In this document: positions 11,239 through 20,545 of the stretch, one piece after another
Position numbering within the stretch: the stretch's first letter is position 1
Layout of the letters: every line of letters begins with the position of its first letter
Source: Planctomycetales bacterium 10988
Lineage (GTDB): Bacteria; Planctomycetota; Planctomycetia; Pirellulales; Pb10988
Direction of reading: 5' to 3'
Assembly (NCBI GenBank): GCA_009664345.1
Contig: CP043547.1
Location: forward strand, 3,314,709 to 3,378,708
Length of the DNA stretch: 64,000 nucleotides
Translations under genes and position numbers: made by a program
The notes under the pieces: generated by a model
What the model saw: the letters and a program-made list of their open reading frames with translations, nothing else
Database searches by the model: none
What the model was told of the DNA's origin: nothing

Positions 11239-12780
11239 GATATCTTTGGCATAAGGTCCTAATGCAGGAGCGTGATAAAACCAATCGTCAGGGCGATTTT
11301 TCAAATCCTCGTCATAAGTTTCGCTCAGTCGTTGATCCCATTCTTTCAACATCTGCGGGTCTTCCGGGATGCGGCCTTGGTCATCGATCTCTTCGATCCA
11401 CTGATCAAGGACTTGCGAAAGCCGGGCCTTCACGTCGGCATACTCGGGATTGTCCGCGAGATTCACGACCTCCCAGGGATCGCCTTTGACGTAATAAAGT
11501 TCCTCTTTCGGTCGGGTCGGATTCATCAAGACCAGCGGCGGCCCGGTGAGTTCGCCCTGTTCATGCAGCGATCGCAGCAAGCCAATGATCGGATATTGCC
11601 GCTCCTTGTAACGATTAAGTTGCAAGAATGGCCGCTCCGGATACCCATTGCGAATGTAGCGATAGTGCGAATCGCGGACGGTGCGGATGTAGTCAACCGT
11701 TTCGTCGCCACGGTCCCGCCCGGCAAAGAGATACTTGCGAGCCGGTTCGCGTTGCTCTCCGAGGAAGACACGGCCTTGCATCTTCTCCGGTTTATCGAGG
11801 CCCGCCCAAGCCAGCGTGGTCGCGCTGAGGTCGGTCGAGGCAATCAGCTGCTTGTTCTCGGTTCCCCGCTTGTAACCTTCCGGCTCCGGCAGGTCCGCGT
11901 TCCCCTCCGGCCAATAAATAATGAGCGGGATATGCAAACCGCTATCGTACGGCCATTGCTTCCCGCGGGGCATCGCACGGCCATGATCGCCGAGGAAAAC
12001 AACGATCGTGTTCTTGGCAAGACCGTCTCGCTTGAGCAGGTCGAGGATGTACTTCACTTTCTTGTCGGCGGCCATCACGGTGTTGAGATACTGTGCCCAC
12101 ACCGCCCGCGAAACGGGATGGTCGGGGTAATACGGCGGCAGTTCAATTTCCTCGGGATCGGCGATCTCGTCGATATATTTATGGGCATCGTTCCAGGCCC
12201 CGCCGCGATGGGTCTCGGAAAAATTCACCTGGGCGTAGAAAGGTTGGTTCGCTTTGAGTTCCTTCCAATCGCTGATGTCGAACGGCTTTTTCCTGTTGGG
12301 ATAGTTGAAATTCCAGTCGGTTTTACCAGTCCCTTTATAAAATTTTCCGTCTTGTCGATCATCGGTGAGCTTACGAATATTCGCCGCGGCATAGCCTGCC
12401 GGTCGCAGCCAATCGGTCAAGACACGCACGCCATCGGGGAGCGGATTGGTGCCATCGCGATGCGAACGGTGGTTCTGGGCATCGATCGCCATCGCGTACA
12501 TGCCCGTCATGAACGAAGAACGGCTCGTCGAACAAACCGGCGTCACGGTAAACGCATTGCGATAGAGAACCCCGCGTTCGGCCAAGCTGTCGAGCGTCGG
12601 CGTGTTGACGCCCGGCGTTCCGTAGCAACTCAGCTCCGGCCCCAGGTCTTCCCCGATGATCCACAGGATATTCGGCTTCGTTTCCGCATGCGATGGAGAG
12701 GCAGCGGCAACAATCATGAAAAAGCTAGCAGCCAGCCCAAGCAGGCCATGGACGGTCAACTTTCGAAAAGTAGTTATCAT
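11233..12780 (-). CDS. Secreted sulfatase, N-sulfoglucosamine sulfohydrolase-like (second of three)
   Basis: 515 residues with a signal peptide (LLGLAASFFMIVAAASPSHA) and then KPNILWIIGEDLGPELSCYG, the N-terminal metal motif. The modification motif reads CSTSR at about residue 82, not the usual CxPxR or CxAxR: threonine replaces proline or alanine at the third position. Other sulfatase blocks are intact (VVFLGDHGRAMPRGKQWPYDSG, ELYYVKGDPWEVVNLADN). The order of motifs resembles heparan N-sulfatase relatives, so N- or O-desulfation of glycosaminoglycan-like sugars is possible, by inference only. It lies 54 bases from the upstream sulfatase and is probably co-transcribed. Confidence 0.92.
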   Translation of the reverse strand: MITTFRKLTVHGLLGLAASFFMIVAAASPSHAETKPNILWIIGEDLGPELSCYGTPGVNTPTLDSLAERGVLYRNAFTVTPVCSTSRSSFMTGMYAMAIDAQNHRSHRDGTNPLPDGVRVLTDWLRPAGYAAANIRKLTDDRQDGKFYKGTGKTDWNFNYPNRKKPFDISDWKELKANQPFYAQVNFSETHRGGAWNDAHKYIDEIADPEEIELPPYYPDHPVSRAVWAQYLNTVMAADKKVKYILDLLKRDGLAKNTIVVFLGDHGRAMPRGKQWPYDSGLHIPLIIYWPEGNADLPEPEGYKRGTENKQLIASTDLSATTLAWAGLDKPEKMQGRVFLGEQREPARKYLFAGRDRGDETVDYIRTVRDSHYRYIRNGYPERPFLQLNRYKERQYPIIGLLRSLHEQGELTGPPLVLMNPTRPKEELYYVKGDPWEVVNLADNPEYADVKARLSQVLDQWIEEIDDQGRIPEDPQMLKEWDQRLSETYDEDLKNRPDDWFYHAPALGPYAKDIK

Positions 12781-12791
12781 AAGTTTTCCTG

Positions 12792-12804
12792 AAAAGTACT
12801 TTTT
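12792..12804. repeat. A4-GTAC-T5 palindrome
   Basis: Single copy of the AAAASYRSTTTT motif (AAAAGTACTTTTT) in the 54-base gap between two sulfatase genes. Confidence 0.6.
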
Positions 12805-12834
12805 GTTTTGAGGGAGGGGAGCGATGAGGTAGGA

Positions 12835-14445
12835 TTACTCGTCAAGCGGGCCATCTTCAAAGTCGGAGAGATTGACCCAACCCGCTTTGATGTCTTCGCC
12901 GCTCATGTACCGTTCGTAAAAATTGCGTGTTGCTTCGCTGGAATAGACATAATTGTCGAAAACCTCGCCCTTGCCGAACATGCGAGGGTCTTGCTGATCT
13001 TGCAGCATCTGCGTCATGCGGTCGGCGAGTTCCGTGCGGACCTGGTGAAAATCAGGGCGATCGATCAGGTTGTCGAGGCAATCGGGGTCGTGCTGAACAT
13101 TATAAAGTTCCTCGGCAGGACGCTTCCCAAAACACCACTGCCAAAAACGGTGACGATCCGTCTCAGTCCGCATGTTCAGGACGATTGTCTTCGTAGGGCT
13201 GGCATCGGTGTTGAGATAACCCGTCTCGGGATTGCAGGCCGGCCAGCGACTTGTCTCGTAATTTTTCAGGTAGAGCATGCCATCTTGGACAATCCCGCGA
13301 ATGGGATAACCTTGGTCATGCGGTCGGCCGACATCATGACGTTCCTTGCCGATCAAGACAAAGTTCCGTTCCGGCACCACGCGGCCATCACGCTTAGAGC
13401 CAAAGATATCTGTAAGGCTACGACCTGGAGTCGGGGCCATGCCGGACCTCTTCCACTTCAGGCCGGCCGCCTCTAAAAAGGTCGGGGCGAAGTCGATGAA
13501 GCTGACATAATCATTCACCGTGCGGCCAGGGTTCTTGATCCCTTTCGGCCACATGATCGCCAGCGGCAAGTGGTTCGACATCTCATATTCTTGCCCTTTA
13601 ACTCGTGGGAAGGGCATGCCGTTGTCGGCGGTCACTACGACGAGGGTGTTTTCGAGCTGGCCGGTTTCTTCGAGCAAATCAAGCATTTGGCCGAGGTGGC
13701 GGTCGAAGTGTTCGATCTCGAACGCATAGTCGAGCATGTCATTGCGAACCGTTTTGTTGTCGGGCCAAAAGCCGGGAACGCGGTCAACATCGTCCGGAGA
13801 CTTGCCGCCGAGTTTCGCCCCGGTGCCGTATTCATAGCTGCGGTGCGGCTCATAGCCACCATACCAGAAACACCACGGCTTACCCTCGGACGCTTCGACG
13901 AAGTCTTCAAAATTTCCAGCATAATTCACGGTAGAAATACCCGTTGTCGGGCGTTTGATGCGTTTCTTATTAAAGGGAGTGCCGGCTAAGTTGCGGGGTT
14001 TGCCATTCGCATCCTTGGCCATGCCGGGTGCCCAACCCTTGGCGGTTTTTCCGACGAAATAGCCATATTCACCCAACGCTTCGACATAACTTTTAAATTC
14101 TTGGGGGAAATAACAGAAGTGATTGGCAGCCTCTTTGAGTTGCCACGAATTCCGCCCGGTGAGAATCGCCGCCCGCGACGGGGCACATTTCGCATTCGGA
14201 GTGTAAGCATTGGTGAAGAGGATTCCCTCGGCGGCCACGCGGTCGAAAGCCGGTGTCTTAACCCAATCGCAACCATACGCGCCCATGTGCGGGTAAGAGG
14301 CATCATCGGCAATACAGAACAGGATATTCGGAGCGTCTTTGTCCGGCTTGGCCATCACGGCCTCGGCCCAGAGCAGGCCAATGACAAGAAAACACGCCAC
14401 GCCGAGACGTGAAAATGTTAGGAAGGAAAAGGTTTGCAAATGCAT
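12835..14445 (-). CDS. Secreted sulfatase (first of three)
   Basis: 536 residues from the ATG at 14445, the one that precedes a signal peptide ([22 protein letters not shown]). Motifs: [19 protein letters not shown], the formylglycine site [32 protein letters not shown] and the closing [17 protein letters not shown]. The C-terminus is rich in acidic residues. It is the first gene of the run of three, so it should be nearest the promoter, which I expect in 14446-14600 but could not define. It is longer than many bacterial sulfatases because of insertions around residues 190-240. The substrate is unknown. Confidence 0.94.
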   Translation of the reverse strand: MHLQTFSFLTFSRLGVACFLVIGLLWAEAVMAKPDKDAPNILFCIADDASYPHMGAYGCDWVKTPAFDRVAAEGILFTNAYTPNAKCAPSRAAILTGRNSWQLKEAANHFCYFPQEFKSYVEALGEYGYFVGKTAKGWAPGMAKDANGKPRNLAGTPFNKKRIKRPTTGISTVNYAGNFEDFVEASEGKPWCFWYGGYEPHRSYEYGTGAKLGGKSPDDVDRVPGFWPDNKTVRNDMLDYAFEIEHFDRHLGQMLDLLEETGQLENTLVVVTADNGMPFPRVKGQEYEMSNHLPLAIMWPKGIKNPGRTVNDYVSFIDFAPTFLEAAGLKWKRSGMAPTPGRSLTDIFGSKRDGRVVPERNFVLIGKERHDVGRPHDQGYPIRGIVQDGMLYLKNYETSRWPACNPETGYLNTDASPTKTIVLNMRTETDRHRFWQWCFGKRPAEELYNVQHDPDCLDNLIDRPDFHQVRTELADRMTQMLQDQQDPRMFGKGEVFDNYVYSSEATRNFYERYMSGEDIKAGWVNLSDFEDGPLDE

Positions 14446-14603
14446 GGCAACTCGCCCAAAAGGTAGGTCATCCGAACGACCGCAAGCAGCCGCCGGAGAG
14501 AAAAACAAAGTAGAAAGAAGCAATCGCCCATTCTACTTCCCCCCGCTGGCCCTTGCAATGAAGGGGTAAGATGACAAATAGCCTACTCTCTCGATTGACT
14601 CAC

Positions 14604-16145
14604 TAGTCCTCCCTGAAAAAGTCTTAAAAATTCAATTTTTCCTGGGTATGATAGCTTTAACACCGGCGAAGGGTAGGGTAAACTTTGCCAGGATTTTCGG
14701 CCTTGACCTTGCAAACCTTGCAAACGGAGAACGGTGATGAAGCCGCCTTTGAACCCAGAGTCGAACCAGCAGGACCTGTTTCGGGCGTCGTTCGAGCAGA
14801 TTCTCAACCCCGAGCATCCGCTTGTTCGTCTCGCCGAGCGGATCGATTGGCGGCGGTTTGAGGCGGCGTTCGAGGGCTGTTATGCCGCCGACTTCGGGGC
14901 TCCGGCGAAGGCCACCCGGCTGATGGTCGGGCTGCATTATCTCAAGCACGCCTTCGGCGAGTCGGACGAATCGCTGCTGGATCGTTGGGTGGAAAACCCG
15001 TACTGGCAGTGCTTTTGCGGCTTCACGACGATGCAACATGTGCCGCCGATTCATCCCACCGCGCTCATCAAATGGCGGCAACGCGTCGGGGCCGAACGGC
15101 TGCAACAGCTGCTGGAAGAGACCCTCGCTCTGGCCGTTCGTAGCAAGCAAGTCCGGCCTCAAGAGCTGCGGCAGGTCACCGTCGACACGACCGTGCAGGA
15201 GAAAAATATCACGCCGCCGACTCGAAGTTGCTGCTGAAGGCGATCCACAAACTCGGCAAGGCGGCCAAAACGCGGGGCATTCGCCTGCGGCAATCGTATG
15301 TCAACGTCGCCAAGCAGGCCGCCCTGCAAGCGAGTCGTTATGCCCACGCCAAGCAGTTCAAGCGGATGCGACGCCGCCTCAAAAAGCTCCGCACTTGCCT
15401 CGGTCGGGTGATCCGCGACGTCCGCCGCAAGCAGCCGAAGCCCGATTTTTCCCTGGAAAAACTGCTGTTCTTGTGCGAACGCGTCCACCGGCAGCAGCCG
15501 CATGATAAGCAAAAACTCTACAGCCTCCACGAGCCGGAGGTGGTTTGCATCAGCAAAGGCAAGGCCCACCGGCGGTACGAATTCGGGCAAAAGATCGCCC
15601 TCGCGACGAGCAATCGCGGCAATTGGGTCGTCGGCGTGCGGCTGTGCGAGGGCAATCCGTACGACGGCCACACCCTCGCCGCGACGCTGCAAACGGTCGA
15701 GTCGACGACCGGCCAAGCGGTGAGCGACGCCTTCGTTGACAAGGGATATCGCGGCCATGATTACCGTGGTCCAGCGAGGGTTCACTTGGCCGGCAGCAGC
15801 ACGCGAGGCCTGAGTCGGACCCAGAAAAAACGCCGCCGACGCCGCAACGCGATCGAGCCAAAGATCGGCCACCTCAAGTCGGACCACCTTCTGGGACGTT
15901 GCTTTCTCAAGGGCTTGGCCGGTGACGCGATCAACGCGGTCTTGGCTGGAGCGGCGGCGAACATCCGAAAACTACTTTTGGCTTTCGGGCCTGCGCGGAT
16001 TGGTTGGCCGTGGCAACAGCTCGCCCTGCTCCTCAAGCTCCTCAAAGAAGCGTTTACCTGCCCAGCAATGGCTCCCCCCCGAACCCGCACTCCCCTCCTC
16101 GCTTGATAAAAGCGAGAAAAAAAGACCTTTTTTCAGGGACGACTA
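14604..16145 (+). mobile_element. IS5-family insertion sequence, disrupted
   Basis: About 1.54 kb bounded by imperfect inverted repeats: TAGTCCTCCCTGAAAAAG from 14604 on the left and, on the opposite strand, TAGTCGTCCCTGAAAAAAGG ending at 16145 on the right. No convincing target duplication is visible. The transposase inside is frameshifted, so the element cannot move on its own. It sits between the sulfatase cluster and a second IS, at the edge of the accessory island. Confidence 0.85.
14737..16106 (+). pseudogene. IS5-family transposase, frameshifted
   Basis: The reading frame starts at ATG 14737 (GGAGA six bases upstream) and stays intact to about 15215 (LFRASFEQILNPEHPLVRLAERIDW ... QVTVDTTVQEKNIT). 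It then ends at 15237, while the rest of the protein continues in another frame from about 15213 (SKLLLKAIHKLGKAAK ... FVDKGYRGHDY ... EPKIGHLK). Judged against the usual spacing of EKNIT...PTDSKLL in this family, about four bases are missing near 15210-15225. The DDE residues are present across the two halves (VDTTV, VDKGY, and the Glu of EPKIGHL). A decayed copy is more likely than programmed frameshifting because the bases between the halves look deleted, not slippery. Confidence 0.85.
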
Positions 16146-16212
16146 ATTCAAGGTGGGAGAAAGCAGAAGCAAATTGTTTGATTGTTTTATTCGACGCGAA
16201 GCTTTTATGTTA

Positions 16213-17120
16213 GAGCGTGTTTGCGAATTGACATTTGACAAAAAAATCGGTACGACCCCTTGTGAATTCACCACAAAACCATAACCAAGGAGCCGCACCG
16301 ATGTCACGACCTCACGATTACACCGACCTCAGCGATCGTCAATGGCGTTTGATTCGTCCCCTTTTGCCGCCATCGGCGAAGGTCGGAGCGAAGCGACAGC
16401 TCGATTACCGCGAAGTGGTCAACGCGATTTTCTACGTCCTGCGGTCGGGCTGTCCTTGACGGTTGTTGCCGCATGATTTTCCCAACTGGAATTCGGTTTA
16501 CCACCTGTTTTGGGCGTGGCGGAACCTCGGCGTTTGGGAGAAAATTCACCGTAAACTTCGAGCGAAAATACGAAAAAAAGAGGAGCGATCCGCGAAGCCC
16601 TCGGCGGCGATTCTCGACAGTCAATTGGTCAAAACCACCGAGGCGGGCGGGCCTCGTGGGTACGACGCCGGCAAGAAAATCAACGGGAGAAAACGGCATT
16701 TACTCGTCGATACACTGGGCTTGGTCCTGGCGATCGTGGTGCATTCGGCGGACCTTCAGGACCAGGAGGGAGCCCGCTTGGTGTTGCAAAAAGCGAAGCG
16801 AGACGTTCCTCGGCTTCGGGTGATTTTCGCGGACGGTGCCTACGCTCGTAGCGGGCTGCCGACGTGGGTGAGAAGTACCTTGCACTGGACGCTGGAAATC
16901 GTCAAACGCGTGTCAGGCCGAGGCGGTTTTGAGGTGTTGCCGAAGCGGTGGATCGTCGAGCGAACCTTCGGTTGGCTGGGTCGCAGCCGCCGGTTGAGCA
17001 AGGATGATGAACGCGAACCTTCCACCAGTGAAGCGATGATACAAATCAGTATGATTCACTTAATGCTCAAACGTCTGTGTCCTTAAAAAAGGGAAGCTTT
17101 GGGGATTCGTAAACACGCTC
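16213..17120 (+). mobile_element. Second IS5-family insertion sequence (IS1031/ISL2-like), disrupted
   Basis: About 0.9 kb bounded by inverted repeats GAGCGTGTTTGCGAAT (from 16213) and its near-complement ending at 17120. The flanks read TTA and TAA, in keeping with the TNA targets of this group though not an exact duplication. The transposase has one nonsense codon. It lies 67 bases from the first IS, and the orphan gene island begins immediately after it. Confidence 0.85.
16301..17086 (+). pseudogene. IS5-family transposase with a single premature TGA
   Basis: From ATG 16301 (AAGGAG upstream) the frame is open in phase to 17086 apart from TGA at 16457-16459. The context is SGCP-stop-RLLPHDFPNW; related transposases have Trp here (CxWRxLPHDFP), so one TGG to TGA change explains it. 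The rest looks intact: ILDSQLVKTTEAGG with the first catalytic Asp, VIFADGAYA with the second, and VERTFGWLGRSRRLSKDDE with the Glu. An internal TTG at 16463 could only give a protein without its N-terminal region. Confidence 0.88.
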
Positions 17121-17176
17121 TAATAAAAAAATGGTTAAGTCTAATGTCGAAAGACTGAATAATAAAATAGGAGCAA

Positions 17177-17779
17177 ATGATGGGTTGCTGGTATGAAGCA
17201 GTTGGAGTTTGTGATGTGAAGCCCGAGGAGGCAGAAATGTTGGCACAGCGGGTGATCGATCGGTTTATAAAGGAAGAGATTATTATGCCCGAGCTTGATC
17301 TGGAAGCTGCCCTTGGTGAGAAAGGTGGTTATCGTCCCGGTCCCAGCATCCCTTCACTATACAAGTTAAGCTTTGAAAACGAAGCTCGATTCTGGGAAGG
17401 CGGAGTGAATGGAATGGAAGTATGTATTGAAAGATGGTTTAATGTATATGGCTTTCCACTCTTTGATGGCTTTACGTGCTCTGGCTGTGAAGCAAAATTT
17501 GCAAAGGACGATCAAAGGATTATAGAGCCATTTTATCAAGCCTTGGAAAGTTTTTTTGTCAAGAAAGAAGATGACCCACCTCTATTCTGTCCACAATGTA
17601 AACAGGATTATTCAATTCGTGACTGGCGAACGAGACCAGCTTTCGGATTTACAAATCTCGCTTTTAAATTTTGGAATTGGACTTCAATGGACTGCACGGA
17701 TACTTGGGAGATCGACCTGCTAAAGACGATCCGCGAGATCACCGGACATGACATTATCTACACTTTTGGAAAAGTATAG
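17177..17779 (+). CDS. Hypothetical protein with two CxxC pairs, putative polymorphic-toxin-island gene
   Basis: 200 residues, start fixed by AGGAG four bases before ATG 17177. I do not recognise the family. It has CSGCEAKF near residue 100 and CPQCKQDYSIRDW near residue 140, suggesting one structural zinc site, and is rich in Trp and Phe around them (FKFWNWTSMDCTDTW). No signal peptide or membrane segment, so cytoplasmic. It is followed 15 bases later by a SUKH-like gene, and base composition drops to AT-rich compared with the sulfatase region. By position it could be an immunity or accessory gene; that is inference only. Confidence 0.7.
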   Translation: MMGCWYEAVGVCDVKPEEAEMLAQRVIDRFIKEEIIMPELDLEAALGEKGGYRPGPSIPSLYKLSFENEARFWEGGVNGMEVCIERWFNVYGFPLFDGFTCSGCEAKFAKDDQRIIEPFYQALESFFVKKEDDPPLFCPQCKQDYSIRDWRTRPAFGFTNLAFKFWNWTSMDCTDTWEIDLLKTIREITGHDIIYTFGKV

Positions 17780-17794
17780 TTTCGAGTAAGGAAG

Positions 17795-18445
17795 ATGATT
17801 CAGACAATCGAGGACTTGATAGAATTCTTAAAGATGTTTTATGCACCCTGGGGCGATTATCGTCCTGCTGAATCGATCCCGGATTATTTACCGTATGCTT
17901 TGAAAGAACTTTATCAATCTTTTGGAAATCTTATTGATTACGACTTACAATCATATCGAGCGCCATTTGGATCCCAAGATTTCTTACTGCCTGCTCAAAG
18001 ATTAGAAATTTCAGAGGGATGGATTGAATTTGTTATAGAAAATCAACACTGTTGGACCTGTCGAATTCCAGTAGGTCAAGATGATCCCCCTGTGTATTCG
18101 AATTCGCTGGAGTTGTTTCAATCTTCCATTTCTGGTTATGTTGAGGTCAGTGATTCTTTAGAGCAATTCTTAATAACTTTTTGTTTGCGAGAGGCAGTCT
18201 ATAGTTGCCCTCAACTTCTTGCTGGAGAATCAGCGAATCCGGAAATGATCATCCGAGGAGCAATCCCAGAGCTTCTTTATCAAGATGGTGTATATGTGTT
18301 TGGAGAGCCTTCTCATAACTTTTTCTATTACAATAATCACAGAACACTTTTGATGTTTGAATATGATAAACTTTGGATTGGCTCCCACAACATTAATATT
18401 GAGCGTGTAGTGAATAATGAACTAAAATTCAGTTTGATTCATTAA
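17795..18445 (+). CDS. SUKH (SMI1/KNR4)-like putative immunity protein
   Basis: 216 residues. The pattern PDYLPYALKELYQSFGNL near residues 28-45 followed by GWIEFVIENQHCWTCRIPVGQDDPPVY around 72-98 matches the SUKH fold, where a helical start leads to the W-x-F-x-x-ENQ-x-x-x-W strand block. By family knowledge many SUKH proteins neutralise nuclease or deaminase toxins of contact-dependent systems. Here there is no toxin gene next to it. AAGGAAG precedes the ATG. It is cytoplasmic and AT-rich. The family assignment rests on motif spacing seen by eye. Confidence 0.65.
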   Translation: MIQTIEDLIEFLKMFYAPWGDYRPAESIPDYLPYALKELYQSFGNLIDYDLQSYRAPFGSQDFLLPAQRLEISEGWIEFVIENQHCWTCRIPVGQDDPPVYSNSLELFQSSISGYVEVSDSLEQFLITFCLREAVYSCPQLLAGESANPEMIIRGAIPELLYQDGVYVFGEPSHNFFYYNNHRTLLMFEYDKLWIGSHNINIERVVNNELKFSLIH

Positions 18446-18514
18446 ATAAAAATTAGTGAAACCAAATGACGTTTGCCACTACTTATGTCGTAAGTTACAA
18501 GGAAAGTAAGTCAG

Positions 18515-19075
18515 ATGAGACTAGAATAACAGCTTGAAGAACTTGAAAAAGTGGGGTTGAAGTTGGAGGAGAATGTCTCGATTGATGACTTGCTTTATTC
18601 TTTTGATCGGGAGGCCTATGAAGAAGAGCCGTTTGATTTACTGTTGTTTATGTTATGCAGTGAAGTTGAGCGAGAACCTTGGGGAAGAGATTTTTGCCGG
18701 AACGTGTGGAATTTTGACACGGAGTGTATTGCGAAAGATGGTGATTATGTTGCCATCGTGAAGAAGCTTGCCGATTTGTCAGGTCGGAGTGAAGAGCTTT
18801 CAGACCTCGAAGATCATCTCGACTTTGAAGAGAACACCGGGTGGTTAAAATACAAATTGGCTGGGAAAGAGCAAACCTGGGACCTTGAGATCATGGACGA
18901 CTGGGCGGATACCTTGACTTTATGTTATGTCATGGAACATCTTGAACAGAAGAACTGTTATTTTTACTCCAAAGACAATGGTCAGGCGATGATCCTCTTC
19001 TACCTTCCTCAAGAAGTTGCCGAACAATTAAATATTTTAACCAACGGAGCCCTCGAACGAAGAACTGCAGGATAG
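18515..19075 (+). pseudogene. Putative immunity-family gene with a stop at codon 5
   Basis: An ATG at 18515, preceded by AAGGAAAG, opens M-R-L-E and then hits TAA (18527-18529). The frame resumes as QLEELEKVGLKLEENVSIDD and runs to 19075 with DLLYSFDREAYEEEPFDLLLFML and EVEREPWGRDFCRNVWNFDTECI, a conserved pattern I associate with small proteins found beside polymorphic toxins. The residues after the stop continue the natural helix, so one substitution (for example GAA or CAA to TAA) probably killed the gene. A shorter product could start at GTG 18551, but no ribosome site precedes it. Confidence 0.6.
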
Positions 19076-19112
19076 TTTTTAACGTTCAAGGTTACTCTTT
19101 TATTTAGATGCC

Positions 19113-19469
19113 ATGTTTAGTTTTCAGAATCGGAATAATGTCTATAGTATTATCAAAGTGAATGACATAGAAAAATTTTATGAAGCATTCGTTATGATAC
19201 TAAAAAATGATCATGGAACAATTTCTATTTCAACGAAGGATGGAGTTAAGTTTCTTTATGTGGATTGCAACTGTTATGAATTCGAGTCGACTGCCCTTGA
19301 GGAACCCTATAGTTATTTGTTAAATGGTGAAGTTGTAGGGTCGATCGATGAACAGCTTTTCTTTCTTCGTCGACTTGCTAAATCCTTCGATCAGCATTCG
19401 GTCGAGTACCAGATTGAACTCTACGACAATGAAGATCAGCTCGTCGAGGTACTAAGAGCCTGGGGTTAA
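19113..19469 (+). CDS. Small hypothetical protein
   Basis: 118 residues, not recognised. It is acidic and mixed alpha/beta by appearance, with no signal peptide, membrane segment or metal motif (MFSFQNRNNVYSIIKVNDIEKF ... YELYDNE-like end). It follows the broken immunity-type gene by 37 bases on the same strand. No good ribosome site precedes ATG 19113. The size and setting suit another immunity-like orphan; nothing more can be said from sequence. Confidence 0.55.
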   Translation: MFSFQNRNNVYSIIKVNDIEKFYEAFVMILKNDHGTISISTKDGVKFLYVDCNCYEFESTALEEPYSYLLNGEVVGSIDEQLFFLRRLAKSFDQHSVEYQIELYDNEDQLVEVLRAWG

Positions 19470-19596
19470 AAGTAGTTTGAAAGTCACTTTTTCCAACTGT
19501 TTACTTGGTTCTGAAGATTTATTGAATGCGGGCATAACTCCCGACGAATCGTTTTATATTTCTTGACTAATTGTAGTAAAATCCTTTACGAATAAA

Positions 19597-20391
19597 ATGA
19601 AATTACTGGGTTCTGCTCTTCATCCGTCGGCCAGAATTGCAATCGTAATGTCACAGAATCATGATTGCAGGTGGCCTCTGTTTATGACACGGGCCTTTGT
19701 GGAGATTGACCCTCATGAGCTTGTTCGGTGGAGTTCAGAGTATGTTATTTCCTATTATGAAGATCGTAGAATACAAGATGAAGTGATTCGAGATTGTACT
19801 GTTTATTTACATCAGATTTTGAAGAAACCTACCTCGATCGATGTTGTTGAGATGGATGAGTTTCTTTTGAAACCTTGGGTTTGGCGAGTTGGCTGCCCTA
19901 GTAGTATCACCGCCAAGCCTTTTGCTCAACTATTGTGGGGGGCATTGGGGTTGGTTGAACTCGTTCGTCCTGGTGAGTTGTTAAGAACCGATCGATTTGC
20001 AAATGTTAATCCAGATAGAAATGATTATCTATATAGATTAAAAAGGATGATTGCAAATGGCTGCGAGGCCGCCTTGTCCTTGTTGGAAACCGAACATCAA
20101 GGAACTGCTTTTAATGCAAATATGCGTAACGCTGAATATGTATCTAAGGTTGTCAGGAGCTTTACTGATAGGATCTGTTTTTCAAAGCTTCCGTCAGATT
20201 GTATTGTGTTGAATCGAGAATTGTGGGAACGGACTTATGAAGAGACATCTATTCGCTATGAAGTTTGTACACTGAAAAATAACTCAGGCTTTTATTTACA
20301 ATTTAAAGATTTGTGTACCAATGAAGTAATCTTTAGCGGCCCCTTTTCGACGTCGAAAGAACTGTTAGAATTTTGGCAAGCCTCGTTTTGA
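19597..20391 (+). CDS. Hypothetical protein of the orphan island
   Basis: 264 residues, not recognised. Cytoplasmic by appearance, with helices rich in Trp and charged residues (HELVRWSSEYVISYYEDRR, FAQLLWGALGLVELVRPGELL). The C-terminal 60 residues look like a beta-rich module (YEVCTLKNNSGFYLQFKDL). AT-rich like its neighbours. ATG 19597 has no clear ribosome site. The 127 bases before it contain only a short open frame (19477-19566) that reads like a fragment of a lost gene. Confidence 0.6.
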   Translation: MKLLGSALHPSARIAIVMSQNHDCRWPLFMTRAFVEIDPHELVRWSSEYVISYYEDRRIQDEVIRDCTVYLHQILKKPTSIDVVEMDEFLLKPWVWRVGCPSSITAKPFAQLLWGALGLVELVRPGELLRTDRFANVNPDRNDYLYRLKRMIANGCEAALSLLETEHQGTAFNANMRNAEYVSKVVRSFTDRICFSKLPSDCIVLNRELWERTYEETSIRYEVCTLKNNSGFYLQFKDLCTNEVIFSGPFSTSKELLEFWQASF

Positions 20392-20512
20392 TAGAGCCGT
20401 TGACGAACCTTTGTTTATTTTACGTCTTAGAGCCAGTGGTCGAAACCCGGCAGAAATCGTTAGGCACTTGGAAAAAGTGGCCCTCGAAATGCTTTTGACC
20501 ACAAACTCTTAG
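20369..20512 (+). pseudogene. Gene remnant without start codon
   Basis: A 47-codon frame that overlaps the end of the preceding gene in another phase and reads FDRAVDEPLFILRLRASG and EIVRHLEKVALEML before its stop at 20510-20512. The sequence is protein-like, yet there is no start codon or ribosome site. It is probably the tail of a gene lost by deletion. Confidence 0.35.
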
Positions 20513-20545
20513 TAAATTCTATATCGTGTCAAATAAAGGAAAAGT

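Noticed and set aside
11272-12792. A 506-codon open frame on the plus strand opposite the sulfatase gene
   Set aside because: It is an exact shadow of a clear sulfatase, reads as Ile/Arg/Val-rich sequence typical of complements of coding DNA, and has no ribosome site.
15200-15240. Programmed frameshift in the first IS transposase
   Set aside because: No slippery run is present at the junction, and the family alignment suggests missing bases; simple decay is more likely.
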